A stretch of DNA of 64,000 nucleotides from JAAFHB01 sp963677935 (GTDB taxonomy: Bacteria > Bacteroidota > Bacteroidia > Bacteroidales > Prolixibacteraceae): assembly GCA_963677935.2 (NCBI GenBank), contig CAXXEH010000003.1, positions 6,441,586-6,505,585 of the forward strand, read 5' to 3'. The translations under genes and the position numbers were made by a program. The notes below the pieces were generated by a model that saw nothing but the letters and a program-made list of their open reading frames with translations, was not told the DNA's origin and did not search any database. Shown here piece after piece: positions 1 to 8,356 of this stretch (the first letter of the stretch is position 1; every line of letters begins with the position of its first letter).

Positions 1-1
1 G

Positions 2-349
2 GGGATGAATCATTTTACCAAACAGGCGCCAATCCATCTTGTGCTTGTTGAAGAGCCGGCGAATATGACCTCCAGCATTGGAGGATGGGTAAAACGGAAA
101 CACTACCCGCTGATCGATATCGGAATTCTTGCCGAGCATATTTGTCTGGCTACTGCCTCCGAAGGTCTCGGCAGTTGCATGATTGGATGGTTCGATGAGG
201 CAAAGGTTAAAAAAATATGCGGCATACCCTCCTCCAAGAGGGTGCAACTCATTATCACGTTAGGATATTCAGCAAGCAAAACCCGCACAAAGATCCGTAA
301 ACCAATTGAGAAAATAGTCTCTTATAATGGGTATGGAAATCCAATTTAA
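2..349 (+). CDS. nitroreductase family protein, C-terminal part (cut by window edge)
   Basis: The C-terminal ~115 residues of an FMN-dependent nitroreductase-fold protein. The pattern DIGILAEHICLATASEGLG followed by CMIGWFD, a GIPSSKRVQLIITLGY strand and a basic KTRTKIRKP tail matches the conserved second half of the family (oxidoreductases that reduce nitro or quinone compounds with NAD(P)H). The frame stays open to the left edge, so the ATG at position 5 is probably an internal Met and the FMN-binding N-terminal half lies outside the window. Stop at 347-349. Family call firm, substrate unknown. Confidence 0.8.
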   Translation, partial: GMNHFTKQAPIHLVLVEEPANMTSSIGGWVKRKHYPLIDIGILAEHICLATASEGLGSCMIGWFDEAKVKKICGIPSSKRVQLIITLGYSASKTRTKIRKPIEKIVSYNGYGNPI

Positions 350-1216
350 TAAAGCCTGTAATTGATATTTCGATAGAAGTAAAAAATATCTCAATGGGAT
401 ACAATGTTTATCGACATATTATGGGAAAGAACAAAATGAGGCTGTCCAGAAACTCGGTGGCCCTCTGTGAAATCTCTCTGGTTCTCTGTTTAACTAATTA
501 TATCACAGGGATACAGAGAGCAGGCATAGAGGCACACAGAGATAGAATGCGGTTTTTCTGGCTTTTTAGACCACCTCGCGCTGATTTCGCCGCCTGAGCC
601 AAAAGCAAACTTTATCATTTAATATCCCATTTTGTTTGGACAATCATTCCAAATTTATTCTGTCGCCACTATGTGGCTTAAGCTAAATCTCGATTAATCT
701 GCTACAAATATCGTGGTGCTCTGCACCATAGTACCCATGAATGCAGCAGAGCTGCAAAATATTTATAGTAAAATCAGATTAGGGACAAGTTAGGTGCAGT
801 GCACCGAAATATCAAAATACGCTTGGTCTAATATTTGATTTTCTGCATCTTTTTTAGGTCTTAAGCCTTATTTGCTTAACGAAATATTTCAAAACCGCCA
901 GGTTTGAAGAGCATCAATGCCCTGAAAGGACCAAATCAAACAATTGTACTTTTTTAATGAAAAGGATCAATACTCAGAAATAGCAGAGCCTTAATCCTGC
1001 GGTGGGGGGTATCGCTTAACACCGATTAAATGAAAGCAGTAAATTATAGAAAGAGGTAATTATTTCGTTCTTCAACTTAATAAAGATAAATTAAATATTT
1101 AATGTAATATTTTATATTTAAGTTTGTACCTCTTTACAGAAGATCGGGGCGACCATCCAAAAGGTTAAATCCAGGATTAAAATATGAAAGAGACAGTCCC
1201 GTAAAAGGGAATTGCT
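350..1216. other. long intergenic region with hairpins and a repeat copy
   Basis: No convincing gene in 867 bases. The 67-codon frame at 394-597 runs through a degenerate CTCTGTG/CACAGAG inverted-repeat stretch (about 463-540) and has no protein character. Between 665 and 805 several short hairpins recur: GCCAC-tat-GTGGC, GGTGC-tct-GCACC, and GGTGC-agt-GCACC, the last opening the long repeat at 785-928. From about 930 to 1200 the DNA is AT-rich and presumably holds the promoter of the 1217 gene, though no clean TAnnTTTG box stood out. Confidence 0.6.
785..928 (+). repeat. long direct repeat, copy 1 (left of cassette)
   Basis: About 144 bases that align end to end with 5338-5480 in the same orientation at roughly 85% identity by eye. 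Both copies open with a GGTGC-nnn-GCACC hairpin whose loop differs (agt here, cgc in the other copy) while the stem is identical. Both share the blocks AGGTCTTAAGCC and TTGCTTAACGAAATATTTCAA and end in a GGTTTGAAG-rich tail. Conserved stems with variable loops suggest a structured repeat family, not a recent duplication. Confidence 0.85.
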
Positions 1217-2416
1217 ATGAATAAAGTAAACCTGATTTTATTACTGTTAATAACAATCATATCCTGCAAAAAGGAAACTAAATTTGATTATCCGTTAGTT
1301 TATACCGGAGATGTAATCAATATAACCGATTCAAGTGCAGTTTTCTCAGCAAGGATTTCAAATATTGGACAATTCCCAATACTTGAATCCGGATTTGTCT
1401 GGGGTGTACATTTGAATGATTACAATGGAATAAGGGTTATCAATAAAGAAAATGTAGGTGTGACCTATTCACTTCCAACGAATGAAAAATTAACTCCGGG
1501 AAAGACCTATTATGTTAGGGCTTATATTCAGACAGCCTCGGCAACATCGTACGGGAAAGAAATTCCCTTTAAAAGTTTGGATGGGAAAATCAACATCGGC
1601 CATTGGTCTCTGCTTTATAATGATGTAAATGATAACGATTGGTACGGTTATATCAGGTCGTGTTTTACAATCGGCGGTAACACCTATTTTGCTCTTACAG
1701 ACGGCTCTTTATACAGTTATAACCTTGTGACCAATACCTTCAGCTACATCCTGACAAACACGATATTCGCCACAGCGTACCTTAGTTTCGTATTTAATGA
1801 CAATGCCTATCTCTTTACGGGTAGTAACATTTACTTGTTTAACCCGTTGACTAAATCTTTGGATATGCTCACTCCATTTAATGGAAACGGGATAAGGGTC
1901 GGGCTTACGGGATTCCTCATAAAGGACAATATCTACCTCGGCTTAGGAGCAAGCGATACCTGGACGTATTCAAAAGTTTTTTGGAAATACAACATCACGA
2001 ATAAGGCATGGCAGCAAATTGCTTCTTTCCCGGGCGACTACAGAAGAAACGCCATCTCCTTTAGTATGAATGGAAAGGGTTATGTCGGAAGTGGTTTCAT
2101 TATGACGTCGAAAAATGACCTTTGGTGTTATATTCCCGAAACGGACAAATGGATAAAAAAGGAGAACCTCCCCTTTAAAATTGCCGATCAGTCTACCCTT
2201 AATACTACAAATACTGACAAATCAGGGTATTGTTTGTACGAAGATAAATTATATGAATACAGCGCAGCTTTTGACACCTGGGAAAATAGGACTGATTTGA
2301 ACATACCTGCGAATATCCATTACCCTTATGCCTTTGCTGCGAATAATAAACTATTTACCCTGGCTGTTTTGAATTTGAATATAAGGTATTTTAAAATGTG
2401 GGTTTATGAAAAATAG
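1217..2416 (+). CDS. kelch-type beta-propeller lipoprotein with N-terminal Ig/FN3-like domain
   Basis: The N-terminus is a lipoprotein signal: a hydrophobic LLLLITIIS stretch then Cys17, followed by KKETK. Residues ~25-125 resemble the FN3-like module common in Bacteroidota surface lipoproteins (NITDSSAVFSARISNIG, ESGFVWG, GKTYYVRAYI, YGKEIPF). Residues ~130-399 show kelch-like blades: repeated aromatic/glycine patterns such as NDNAYLF, DLWCYIPETDKWIKK and KMWVYEK, each pairing a display strand with a W/Y-containing strand. Probably anchored in an outer-leaflet or periplasmic membrane. First gene of a four-gene block; its last 11 bases overlap the next gene, so translation is likely coupled. 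Ligand and role unknown. Confidence 0.75.
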   Translation: MNKVNLILLLLITIISCKKETKFDYPLVYTGDVINITDSSAVFSARISNIGQFPILESGFVWGVHLNDYNGIRVINKENVGVTYSLPTNEKLTPGKTYYVRAYIQTASATSYGKEIPFKSLDGKINIGHWSLLYNDVNDNDWYGYIRSCFTIGGNTYFALTDGSLYSYNLVTNTFSYILTNTIFATAYLSFVFNDNAYLFTGSNIYLFNPLTKSLDMLTPFNGNGIRVGLTGFLIKDNIYLGLGASDTWTYSKVFWKYNITNKAWQQIASFPGDYRRNAISFSMNGKGYVGSGFIMTSKNDLWCYIPETDKWIKKENLPFKIADQSTLNTTNTDKSGYCLYEDKLYEYSAAFDTWENRTDLNIPANIHYPYAFAANNKLFTLAVLNLNIRYFKMWVYEK

Positions 2417-3110
2417 TTCAATAATCTTAATCTGCCTTATTGTTTATCTCTGTTCACAAGTGGTCACCTGCAAGGCACAAAAATTAGATAACCACATTAA
2501 TATTTATGCGGAATATGTAACCGGGATACCTCATGGAAAGGAATTAATTGAGGAAAAGAACTTCATTTATCCTTCATTATATAATAATATGAATAATGTC
2601 GATGGGGTATCATTGAAAGTGCTTTATAAAAATCATCCCTACATCAGTTGGGGAATGGCATTGACGCTTTTACAGGCTTCGAACTGGAAATATAAAGATC
2701 GTTTAGACTTTCAGGGTTCCACAATAGTGATGCAATCCATATCTCCTGTAATTCAATTTCATAATCAGTATTCAGGATCCAATTTCATCAACCGGGTTAA
2801 TTCGTTTTTAGAAATAGCTCCTCTGGTTGGATTATCCAATGTCACATTGTGTGATTCAGTATTTCAGATAAAGAGTTTAAACGATCCGATTATCCCACCC
2901 AAAAACAGTCATGATTTATTCTTTGGGGTAAAAACCAGCATTGGATTGGAGTGGTCAATCACCCAATCTGTTGGATTGGTTTTTTCTTACTCTCTTCAGT
3001 ATAACTGGATAACATCCATCCTCTACAATGAAAAGCAATTTACAGGGTCTCAGTTGAATTTGGGAATAATCCTGAAATTAAAAAAAGACAAACATTTTTT
3101 TTATCAATAA
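2406..3110 (+). CDS. small predicted outer-membrane beta-barrel protein
   Basis: 234 residues. The start lies inside the end of the previous gene (11-base overlap) and is supported by a good signal peptide (basic KNSS start, hydrophobic IILICLIVYLCS core, VTCKAQ end). The mature part alternates hydrophobic and polar residues in short strands with many Tyr/Phe/Trp (SWGMALTLLQASNWKYK, SLQYNWITSILYN, QLNLGIILKLK), as in small outer-membrane barrels; no enzymatic motif is visible. The last residues are a Lys-rich tail ending FFYQ. Unrecognised family; the barrel call is inference from composition. Confidence 0.6.
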   Translation: MKNSSIILICLIVYLCSQVVTCKAQKLDNHINIYAEYVTGIPHGKELIEEKNFIYPSLYNNMNNVDGVSLKVLYKNHPYISWGMALTLLQASNWKYKDRLDFQGSTIVMQSISPVIQFHNQYSGSNFINRVNSFLEIAPLVGLSNVTLCDSVFQIKSLNDPIIPPKNSHDLFFGVKTSIGLEWSITQSVGLVFSYSLQYNWITSILYNEKQFTGSQLNLGIILKLKKDKHFFYQ

Positions 3111-3114
3111 TGCA

Positions 3115-4086
3115 ATGAATAAAAAAATAACTGTACTGATTGCTTTAATGGGGTTCATTTCAATGGGTTATTCTCAAAAAAGAAATACCTTTTCTGCGTA
3201 TAAAACAGATAGTCAACGGATTTATGGCATTTGCTTTACTGCCAATGGCGAAGCTCTTGGGGTAGCAGATCATAACAACATCAAAATATATCGTACAGGT
3301 TCAAAAGAGCTCATAGGCGAATTTAAAAACGGACATAAAAGTCAGATTTTAACGATCGACATTTCGAAAGACAGCACTTTATTGGTTAGCGGCGGTAAGG
3401 ATAGTACCCTGATAATGTGGGATTTTATCAATAAAAAGATATTAAAAACATTTACCTTTCAAAAAGGGATCATCACCTCCGTTCAAATTTCGCCAAATGG
3501 CAGATTTTTGATTTCGGGTGGAACTGACAATAAGGTTTATCTCTTCGACATCGAAAGAAACAAAATAATAGGTGAATTTACCAAACACACGAATATGATC
3601 ACATCCGTTGCATTTACACCAAACGGGAAATTTTTTGCTTCGTCAGCCGGCGATAAGTCGATCAATATTTATGATGCAGAAAAAGGAACGGTAATTACGA
3701 CATTATATGGCCACAGGAACTGGGTTAGAGCTATTTCATTTAATAAAGATGGTTCGAGACTTATTTCATGTGGCGATGATGCCCGAATAATTACCTGGAA
3801 TGTTTCTGATATGCATCATATAACGATTCAAAATAAATCAATGCATGGTTTAGGTTGGTTATCGGCTGTTGATTTTAATGAGGATAGTAAAACTTATGCC
3901 TTCGGTGATATTAATGGGAAAGTTACCATTATTCACAACTTCGGTTTTTATAAAGTCAGGATAAACACGCTAATAAATAAAGTATTGTTCAAACCTGGTG
4001 AAGCTGCTAATTTGAAAATAGCGGTGGCAACAATGGAGCGTGGGGTACTATTAATTGATGCGAAAGAAATGGAGTCTTACAGATAA
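3115..4086 (+). CDS. exported WD40-repeat protein
   Basis: 323 residues beginning with a signal peptide (NKKITVLIALMGFISMGYSQ). The rest is a WD40 propeller: recognisable repeats include GHKSQILTIDISKDSTLLVS ending in IMWD, TNMITSVAFTPNGKFF ending in INIYD, and GHRNWVRAISFNKDGSRL ending in ITWN, with weaker blades on either side (about six or seven in total). WD40 propellers are interaction platforms; the signal peptide places this one outside the cytoplasm. It starts 4 bases after the previous stop, so it sits in one transcript with the kelch lipoprotein and the barrel. No enzymatic domain is attached. Confidence 0.85.
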   Translation: MNKKITVLIALMGFISMGYSQKRNTFSAYKTDSQRIYGICFTANGEALGVADHNNIKIYRTGSKELIGEFKNGHKSQILTIDISKDSTLLVSGGKDSTLIMWDFINKKILKTFTFQKGIITSVQISPNGRFLISGGTDNKVYLFDIERNKIIGEFTKHTNMITSVAFTPNGKFFASSAGDKSINIYDAEKGTVITTLYGHRNWVRAISFNKDGSRLISCGDDARIITWNVSDMHHITIQNKSMHGLGWLSAVDFNEDSKTYAFGDINGKVTIIHNFGFYKVRINTLINKVLFKPGEAANLKIAVATMERGVLLIDAKEMESYR

Positions 4087-4126
4087 ATAAAATCCTATAA
4101 TAAGATTACTAATTAAAAATAAATCT

Positions 4127-5335
4127 ATGAAGAACAAAATCCTGTTTTTAATCCTGGCATCAAGTATAACTGCCACTTATGGACAAATCAAATTTGAAAA
4201 AGGGTACCTGATCGATAATGAGAATCATAAAACTGAGTGTTATATCCGAAATTATGAATGGGAAAAAACGCCGGTGGAATGTGAGTATAAACTAACTGTA
4301 AATGGGACCATCAAAAAAGGAGATGTCACATCGATAAAAGAGTTTAATATATATGGCTCATCCAAATATATCAGGGCGAATACAAAAATTGACCGTTCTC
4401 TTACTGAAATATCAGATGCAAGAAATCCGGTCTGGAATCAGGAGCAATTGTTCTTAAAGGTACTTGTGCAGGGTAAAGCATCACTTTACAATTATACCGA
4501 AGAGAACTCAATAAAATATTTTTATTCGGTTAATGATTCTCTTATTCAGCAATTGGTTTTTAAGAAATATCTTGATGACAATAACCATATTACGGCTAAT
4601 ATTCGTTTTCGGCAACAACTCCTCAATGATGTTAATTGTTCACATGCATCAGCAGGTACTTTTCAACGTATTGATTATCGCGAAGAGGATCTTGTAAAAT
4701 ACTTCAGGGAAAATAACAAATGTAATGGTGATGCTTTTGCCATTTATGATGGAAAAATTAATAAGGGAAAATTTAATCTCCGGATTACTCCGGGAATAAA
4801 TTCTACTTCATTTTCAATGTTCGTTGTCTCTCACTACACCCCTTATAAAAGGATAGATTTTGATCATCAAATTAATGTTCGGCTTGGATTGGAGGCTGAA
4901 TACCTTTTGCCTTTTTACAATAATAAATTCGGGATACTGGCTGAACCTGCCTATCAGTATTTCAGTGCTCAAAAAGAATTCGGAAACAAAGATGCAGTGA
5001 TCGATTACAAGTCCTTGGAACTGATTGCCGGGATCCGATACTATTTCTTATTAAACGATAAAACCAGGATTTTTTTAAATGGTTTGATCAATACAGGCGC
5101 CATTTCTGATTTTAATTCCCATGTTGATGTTCCCAATGATCTGGATAGTTCACTGATGCCATTGGTTTTGAAAGCAAGATCAGTAGTAGGATATGGAGGG
5201 GGACTCAATTATAAGCGATTAAGTTTCGAGGTTCGGTATTATTCAAAGCAAAAAATAATTGATTATGACTATGGCTGGTCATCCGATTATCAAAAAATCT
5301 CGTTCATCATCGGATATAATTTATTAGGAAACTAA
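4127..5335 (+). CDS. exported protein with C-terminal outer-membrane barrel-like region
   Basis: 402 residues with a signal peptide (KNKILFLILASSITATYGQ). Residues ~22-150 have the pattern KGYLIDNENHKTECYIRNYEW, seen in a Bacteroidota family of uncharacterised exported proteins. Residues ~205-402 are strand-like with aromatic girdles (YYFLLNDKTRIFLNGLINTG, YGGGLNYKRLSFEVRYYS, KISFIIGYNLLGN) and resemble the OMP_b-brl_2 type of barrel. Fourth and last gene of the repeat-bracketed block, 40 bases behind the WD40 gene. The downstream repeat begins 3 bases after the stop codon. Function unknown. Confidence 0.6.
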   Translation: MKNKILFLILASSITATYGQIKFEKGYLIDNENHKTECYIRNYEWEKTPVECEYKLTVNGTIKKGDVTSIKEFNIYGSSKYIRANTKIDRSLTEISDARNPVWNQEQLFLKVLVQGKASLYNYTEENSIKYFYSVNDSLIQQLVFKKYLDDNNHITANIRFRQQLLNDVNCSHASAGTFQRIDYREEDLVKYFRENNKCNGDAFAIYDGKINKGKFNLRITPGINSTSFSMFVVSHYTPYKRIDFDHQINVRLGLEAEYLLPFYNNKFGILAEPAYQYFSAQKEFGNKDAVIDYKSLELIAGIRYYFLLNDKTRIFLNGLINTGAISDFNSHVDVPNDLDSSLMPLVLKARSVVGYGGGLNYKRLSFEVRYYSKQKIIDYDYGWSSDYQKISFIIGYNLLGN

Positions 5336-5638
5336 ACACAGGTTAGGTGCCGCGCACCGTAATATCAAAATACAGTTGAGCTAATATTTCGATGTTCCGC
5401 ATCTTTTTAGGTCTTAAGCCTCCTTTGCTTAACGAAATATTTCAAGACCGTCAGGTTTGAAGGGCATCAAAGCCCTAAAGTGCCGGATCTCAATAACCCG
5501 GGGTAAGAAATCCTGGTAAATTGTAGAGACGTAAGATAAACCATTCGGACGCAACGGATATGGCGCTCAAAAACAGTACAATCCCTTAAATGATTAAATT
5601 CCGATCGGAACTATTTTTTTATTACGAACTAATATTCA
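5336..5638. other. intergenic region containing repeat copy 2
   Basis: About 300 bases between the last cassette gene and the convergent 5639-7279 gene. The first half is the long repeat; 5481-5638 shows no gene, hairpin terminator or promoter that I could support. Confidence 0.6.
5338..5480 (+). repeat. long direct repeat, copy 2 (right of cassette)
   Basis: Same orientation as 785-928 and about 85% identical. It opens with GGTGC-cgc-GCACC and closes with the hairpin GGGC-atcaaa-GCCC, which is better formed here than in the left copy. The two copies bracket four genes and almost nothing else. No coding capacity, terminal inverted repeats or target duplication could be seen at either copy. 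Confidence 0.85.
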
Positions 5639-7279
5639 TTAATGTTTAAACAACTCCTCAATCACCCTTCCTGTCATCGAAGAGGGGGGAGCAATACCCA
5701 GAAAAGCGGCGACAGTGGGTGCAACATCTGTGGCACTTGTTTTTCGCATCGTAGTCCCCTTTGTGATTCCGGCGCCATACCATACCAAAGGAACCTGATT
5801 GTTGTCGGTATAATCAAGGGGATTAAACTTATCTTTTGGTTGCCAGCCATCTTCGTACCTGATGAGCACATCACCTGATCGTTTAATGTGAAAATTATTC
5901 TGAAAAGATTCGAGAGGCCCACCCGGAAAATTATCGGCTTCCAATTGGCAGGCAGCCTTAGCAAATGCAATTCCTTCAAACTGACTTAAGAATGAGGCTA
6001 CATTGATCTGCATCTCTTTAAGATTGATTTTTTTCTTCTCAAGCAGTTCACGATCGAGATAAATCTGCTGGTTGGTAAACAGTTCGATCCAGTTTTCATT
6101 CCCATATTTGATATTCAGGTACGATTTTAACAAGGCAATGGCGCTCTCGGGGTTAAAGATTCCGGCGGTCATGCGGTATTTCTCCTTGAGATAATCGGCC
6201 GGATACGAAATACTTGTTAAGCCGGTAAGATATATCAACAGATTATCTGTTCCATAACCACTTTCAAGGTATTTCAACAACTCGGCCAGATCTTTGTCCA
6301 AACGCATATAGGTGTCCTGCATCTCAACGGAGAAGGGGCCAAAAGAATATCGTTCATAATCCATTGAGGAGAAGACCACGGTAAGAAGGTCGGGAATCAG
6401 GTCATAGCCAAGCTGCTCTTTTGGAATCATCTGAAGGGCAAAGTCTTTAACCAGGGTATTCCCCCATGGAGTGGTCTTTAGTATTTTATAGGAGCCGCCT
6501 GATTCCTTCTTTAATTTGTTGAGGTCATAGGGAAAGCTGTTATATTTTCCGAAGTATCCCGTTTCTTTCAGCTGGGCATCTGAGATGCTTTCGGTGTAGG
6601 TGATGTTTTCCTTTAAATAGGTCCAATTCATCCCAAGATAGTTGTCGGCCATTTTAAAACCATTATAGTCAAACGCCCATTTGGGATAGGTTTCGACATA
6701 ATAGGAGCTTGAGATCATTTTTCCGCAGGTTTTATCGAGCCAGTAAGCCCCATCAGCTGCATGACCGGCTGCAAGAACTGCAGAAATGTCATTCAGGGCG
6801 ATGCTGAAGATCCTCGATCTTCCTTTTGTTATCAGTTTTAGCTGATCACCTAATGTTGGAGTCATCAGTTTCATCGCCGATCGCTCACCCTCTTTGGAGT
6901 CAGATCCGACAGTGGTATAGAAATCGTCGTTGATGGCTTTCACCTCCTTATTTTTTAAGCGATCGATCCAGTTATCATTTACAATCCCGTGACGGGCAGG
7001 AATGGTTCCTGTAGCAAGTGTGGCCATGTTTACTGATGGTCGCTGGAGCAAATTATCATAGTGGTGGTTGGCACAAATAAATCCCCTGGAAAAGATTCGC
7101 TGGAAACCACCTTCTCCAAATTTCTCCCAATAACGCTCAATATAATCGGGATTAAAATCTTCAATAACGATACCAACCACCATACGGGGTGTATTGGCCG
7201 AAATGGTGGTATGGCCCTGCGAAAGGGATATAAAAGGGAGGCATAATCCTGCAATGAGCGGCAAAAACTTTTTTAACAT
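5639..7279 (-). CDS. PafA-type alkaline phosphatase homologue, predicted pseudoenzyme
   Basis: 546 residues, signal peptide ending ISLSQ. It follows the PafA phosphatase fold throughout (PDYIERYWEKFGEGGFQRI, TGTIPARHGI, GPFSVEMQDTYMRLDKDLAE, VPLVWYGAGI, SATDVAPTVAAFLGI). Against my recollection of Elizabethkingia PafA, the nucleophile Thr79 is Pro81. Zinc ligands Asp38, His309, Asp352, His353 and His486 are Glu40, Tyr311, Leu354, Thr355 and Gln495. Phosphate-contacting Asn100, Lys162 and Arg164 are Asp102, Asn163 and Ile165. Only Asp305 (Asp307) is retained. The frame is intact, so this is a maintained protein, probably not a phosphatase. Exported to the periplasm; role unknown. Confidence 0.8.
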   Translation of the reverse strand: MLKKFLPLIAGLCLPFISLSQGHTTISANTPRMVVGIVIEDFNPDYIERYWEKFGEGGFQRIFSRGFICANHHYDNLLQRPSVNMATLATGTIPARHGIVNDNWIDRLKNKEVKAINDDFYTTVGSDSKEGERSAMKLMTPTLGDQLKLITKGRSRIFSIALNDISAVLAAGHAADGAYWLDKTCGKMISSSYYVETYPKWAFDYNGFKMADNYLGMNWTYLKENITYTESISDAQLKETGYFGKYNSFPYDLNKLKKESGGSYKILKTTPWGNTLVKDFALQMIPKEQLGYDLIPDLLTVVFSSMDYERYSFGPFSVEMQDTYMRLDKDLAELLKYLESGYGTDNLLIYLTGLTSISYPADYLKEKYRMTAGIFNPESAIALLKSYLNIKYGNENWIELFTNQQIYLDRELLEKKKINLKEMQINVASFLSQFEGIAFAKAACQLEADNFPGGPLESFQNNFHIKRSGDVLIRYEDGWQPKDKFNPLDYTDNNQVPLVWYGAGITKGTTMRKTSATDVAPTVAAFLGIAPPSSMTGRVIEELFKH

Positions 7280-7629
7280 TCTGTGACTATTTTGTTCTGA
7301 ATAAATTACTATTTCAACTAAAAAAACGACATTGTCAGGAGTGACGACGCAATCCCTTAGAAATAAAATTTGACATTATATTCTAACCATTAAGTAGTTT
7401 GAATAATATATTGTCGTAATTATTTATTCTACGTTTTGGCTTTCCTGACCTCCCCCGCCCCTCCAAAGGAGGGGAGAAATGAGCTAAAGTTGCTCATATT
7501 GCCGACCAGAAGTCTCCCCTTGGGGAGATTTAGAGGGGTCCAAATTGCGAAAATAGAAATTCAAATTAATACATTATATCTTTCTTATTACTTACTTAAG
7601 TCGTTTGCAAAACATTCTAGGGCAATAAA
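7280..7629. other. intergenic region with REP-like palindromes
   Basis: 350 bases without a gene. It holds the promoter side of the 7279 gene and a REP-like inverted-repeat unit (described separately); the rest is AT-rich with no recognisable element. Confidence 0.6.
7447..7541. repeat. REP-like imperfect palindrome
   Basis: Two short hairpins, CCCCTCC-aaa-GGAGGGG (about 7458) and TCTCCCC-tt-GGGGAGA (about 7512), sit inside weak outer arms (GACCTCCCC on the left, GAGGGGTCC on the right). The unit is about 95 bases. This C/G-rich CTCC..GGAG arrangement is a common intergenic repeat type in Bacteroidota; a frame reading through it is not a gene. Confidence 0.65.
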
Positions 7630-8094
7630 TCATTCCCAACTCCGGAACGGGTGAATCGCAAGCCGTGAGTTGTAATAGCGGATATCGCCCGTTACCTCTT
7701 CTCCTATCCATGGGGGAACTATAAAAGTTTCATCTTCCGAAACCAATTCAATTTCGGCCAGTATTAACCCTTTGTTCTCACCCTCAAATTCATCGACTTC
7801 CCACACCTTTCCCTCAAATAAAACCCTGGTCCGATACTTTTCAATCAAGGAAAGGGGACACAATTGAATCAGCTCCTGTGCATCCTCAACCGGGACAGGA
7901 TACTCGAACTCTTTTCGGCTTATCCCGTTTGATTTTCCTTTGATGGTGAGATATCCTTTCTCACCGGCAATTCTTACCCTCACGGTACGTTCGCCGTCGG
8001 CGACAAGATATCCCTGCGCATAATGGATTGGAATACCCAGGGCTCGCCACTCCTGACTTTTCAGTAAAAATTTACGTTCGATTTCCATTCCCAT
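7630..8094 (-). CDS. CYTH-domain (triphosphate tunnel) phosphatase
   Basis: 154 residues. The signature EIERKFL near the N-terminus is the CYTH hallmark, followed by alternating charged strands lining the tunnel: GERTVRVRI, GYLTIKGK, RKEFEYPVP, IEKYRTRV, WEVDEFEG and ILAEIELVSEDE. Short bacterial CYTH proteins hydrolyse inorganic triphosphate or related substrates using a divalent metal held by the acidic residues; all expected charge positions seem intact. Met1 or Met3 may be the start (MGMEIERKF). It begins 10 bases after the stop of the Dabb-remnant gene, so the two are probably co-transcribed. Confidence 0.9.
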   Translation of the reverse strand: MGMEIERKFLLKSQEWRALGIPIHYAQGYLVADGERTVRVRIAGEKGYLTIKGKSNGISRKEFEYPVPVEDAQELIQLCPLSLIEKYRTRVLFEGKVWEVDEFEGENKGLILAEIELVSEDETFIVPPWIGEEVTGDIRYYNSRLAIHPFRSWE

Positions 8095-8104
8095 AATACC
8101 TGTT

Positions 8105-8356
8105 TTAACGTGCTTTGAAATCGAATTCCATATGGCTTAAAATCTGTTGTCCGTCTTTGAGAAATTTTTCTGCCAGCAGAGATCCTTTTTCATGATTCAG
8201 ATCAAAAATAACCATGTGTTGAATCTCTCCGTTTTTCAGGAGATTATTCCCTTTGTTACCGGTCGGATGCTCTAAAGTTGCTGCAAGCAAGGGTGTTGCC
8301 GCACCCATGGCCAATATGCCGGTTCCGGTATGGGTAAAAAATTTTCTTCTTTGCAT
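8105..8356 (-). CDS. exported Dabb-domain protein with an internal deletion
   Basis: 83 residues. It starts with a Tat-like signal (MQRRKFFTHTGTGIL...) and then IQHMVIFDLNHEKG, the first strand of the stress-responsive A/B barrel (Dabb) domain. Full-length relatives, as I recall them, run about 60 residues further through a conserved middle before ending in a ...F-EIDF motif. Here ILSHM is followed directly by EFDFKAR and the stop. The simplest reading is an in-frame deletion joining the first strand-helix to the last residues, leaving a protein that cannot form the barrel. It lies directly upstream of the CYTH gene. Confidence 0.6.
   Translation of the reverse strand: MQRRKFFTHTGTGILAMGAATPLLAATLEHPTGNKGNNLLKNGEIQHMVIFDLNHEKGSLLAEKFLKDGQQILSHMEFDFKAR

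Noticed and set aside
394..597. 67-codon plus-strand frame
   Set aside because: Reads through a CTCTGTG/CACAGAG inverted-repeat stretch, has no domain, no start context and mixed composition.
7436..7654. 72-codon plus-strand frame
   Set aside because: Spans the REP-like palindrome and runs antisense into the CYTH gene; protein-like runs (SPAPPKEGR) are generated by the repeat.
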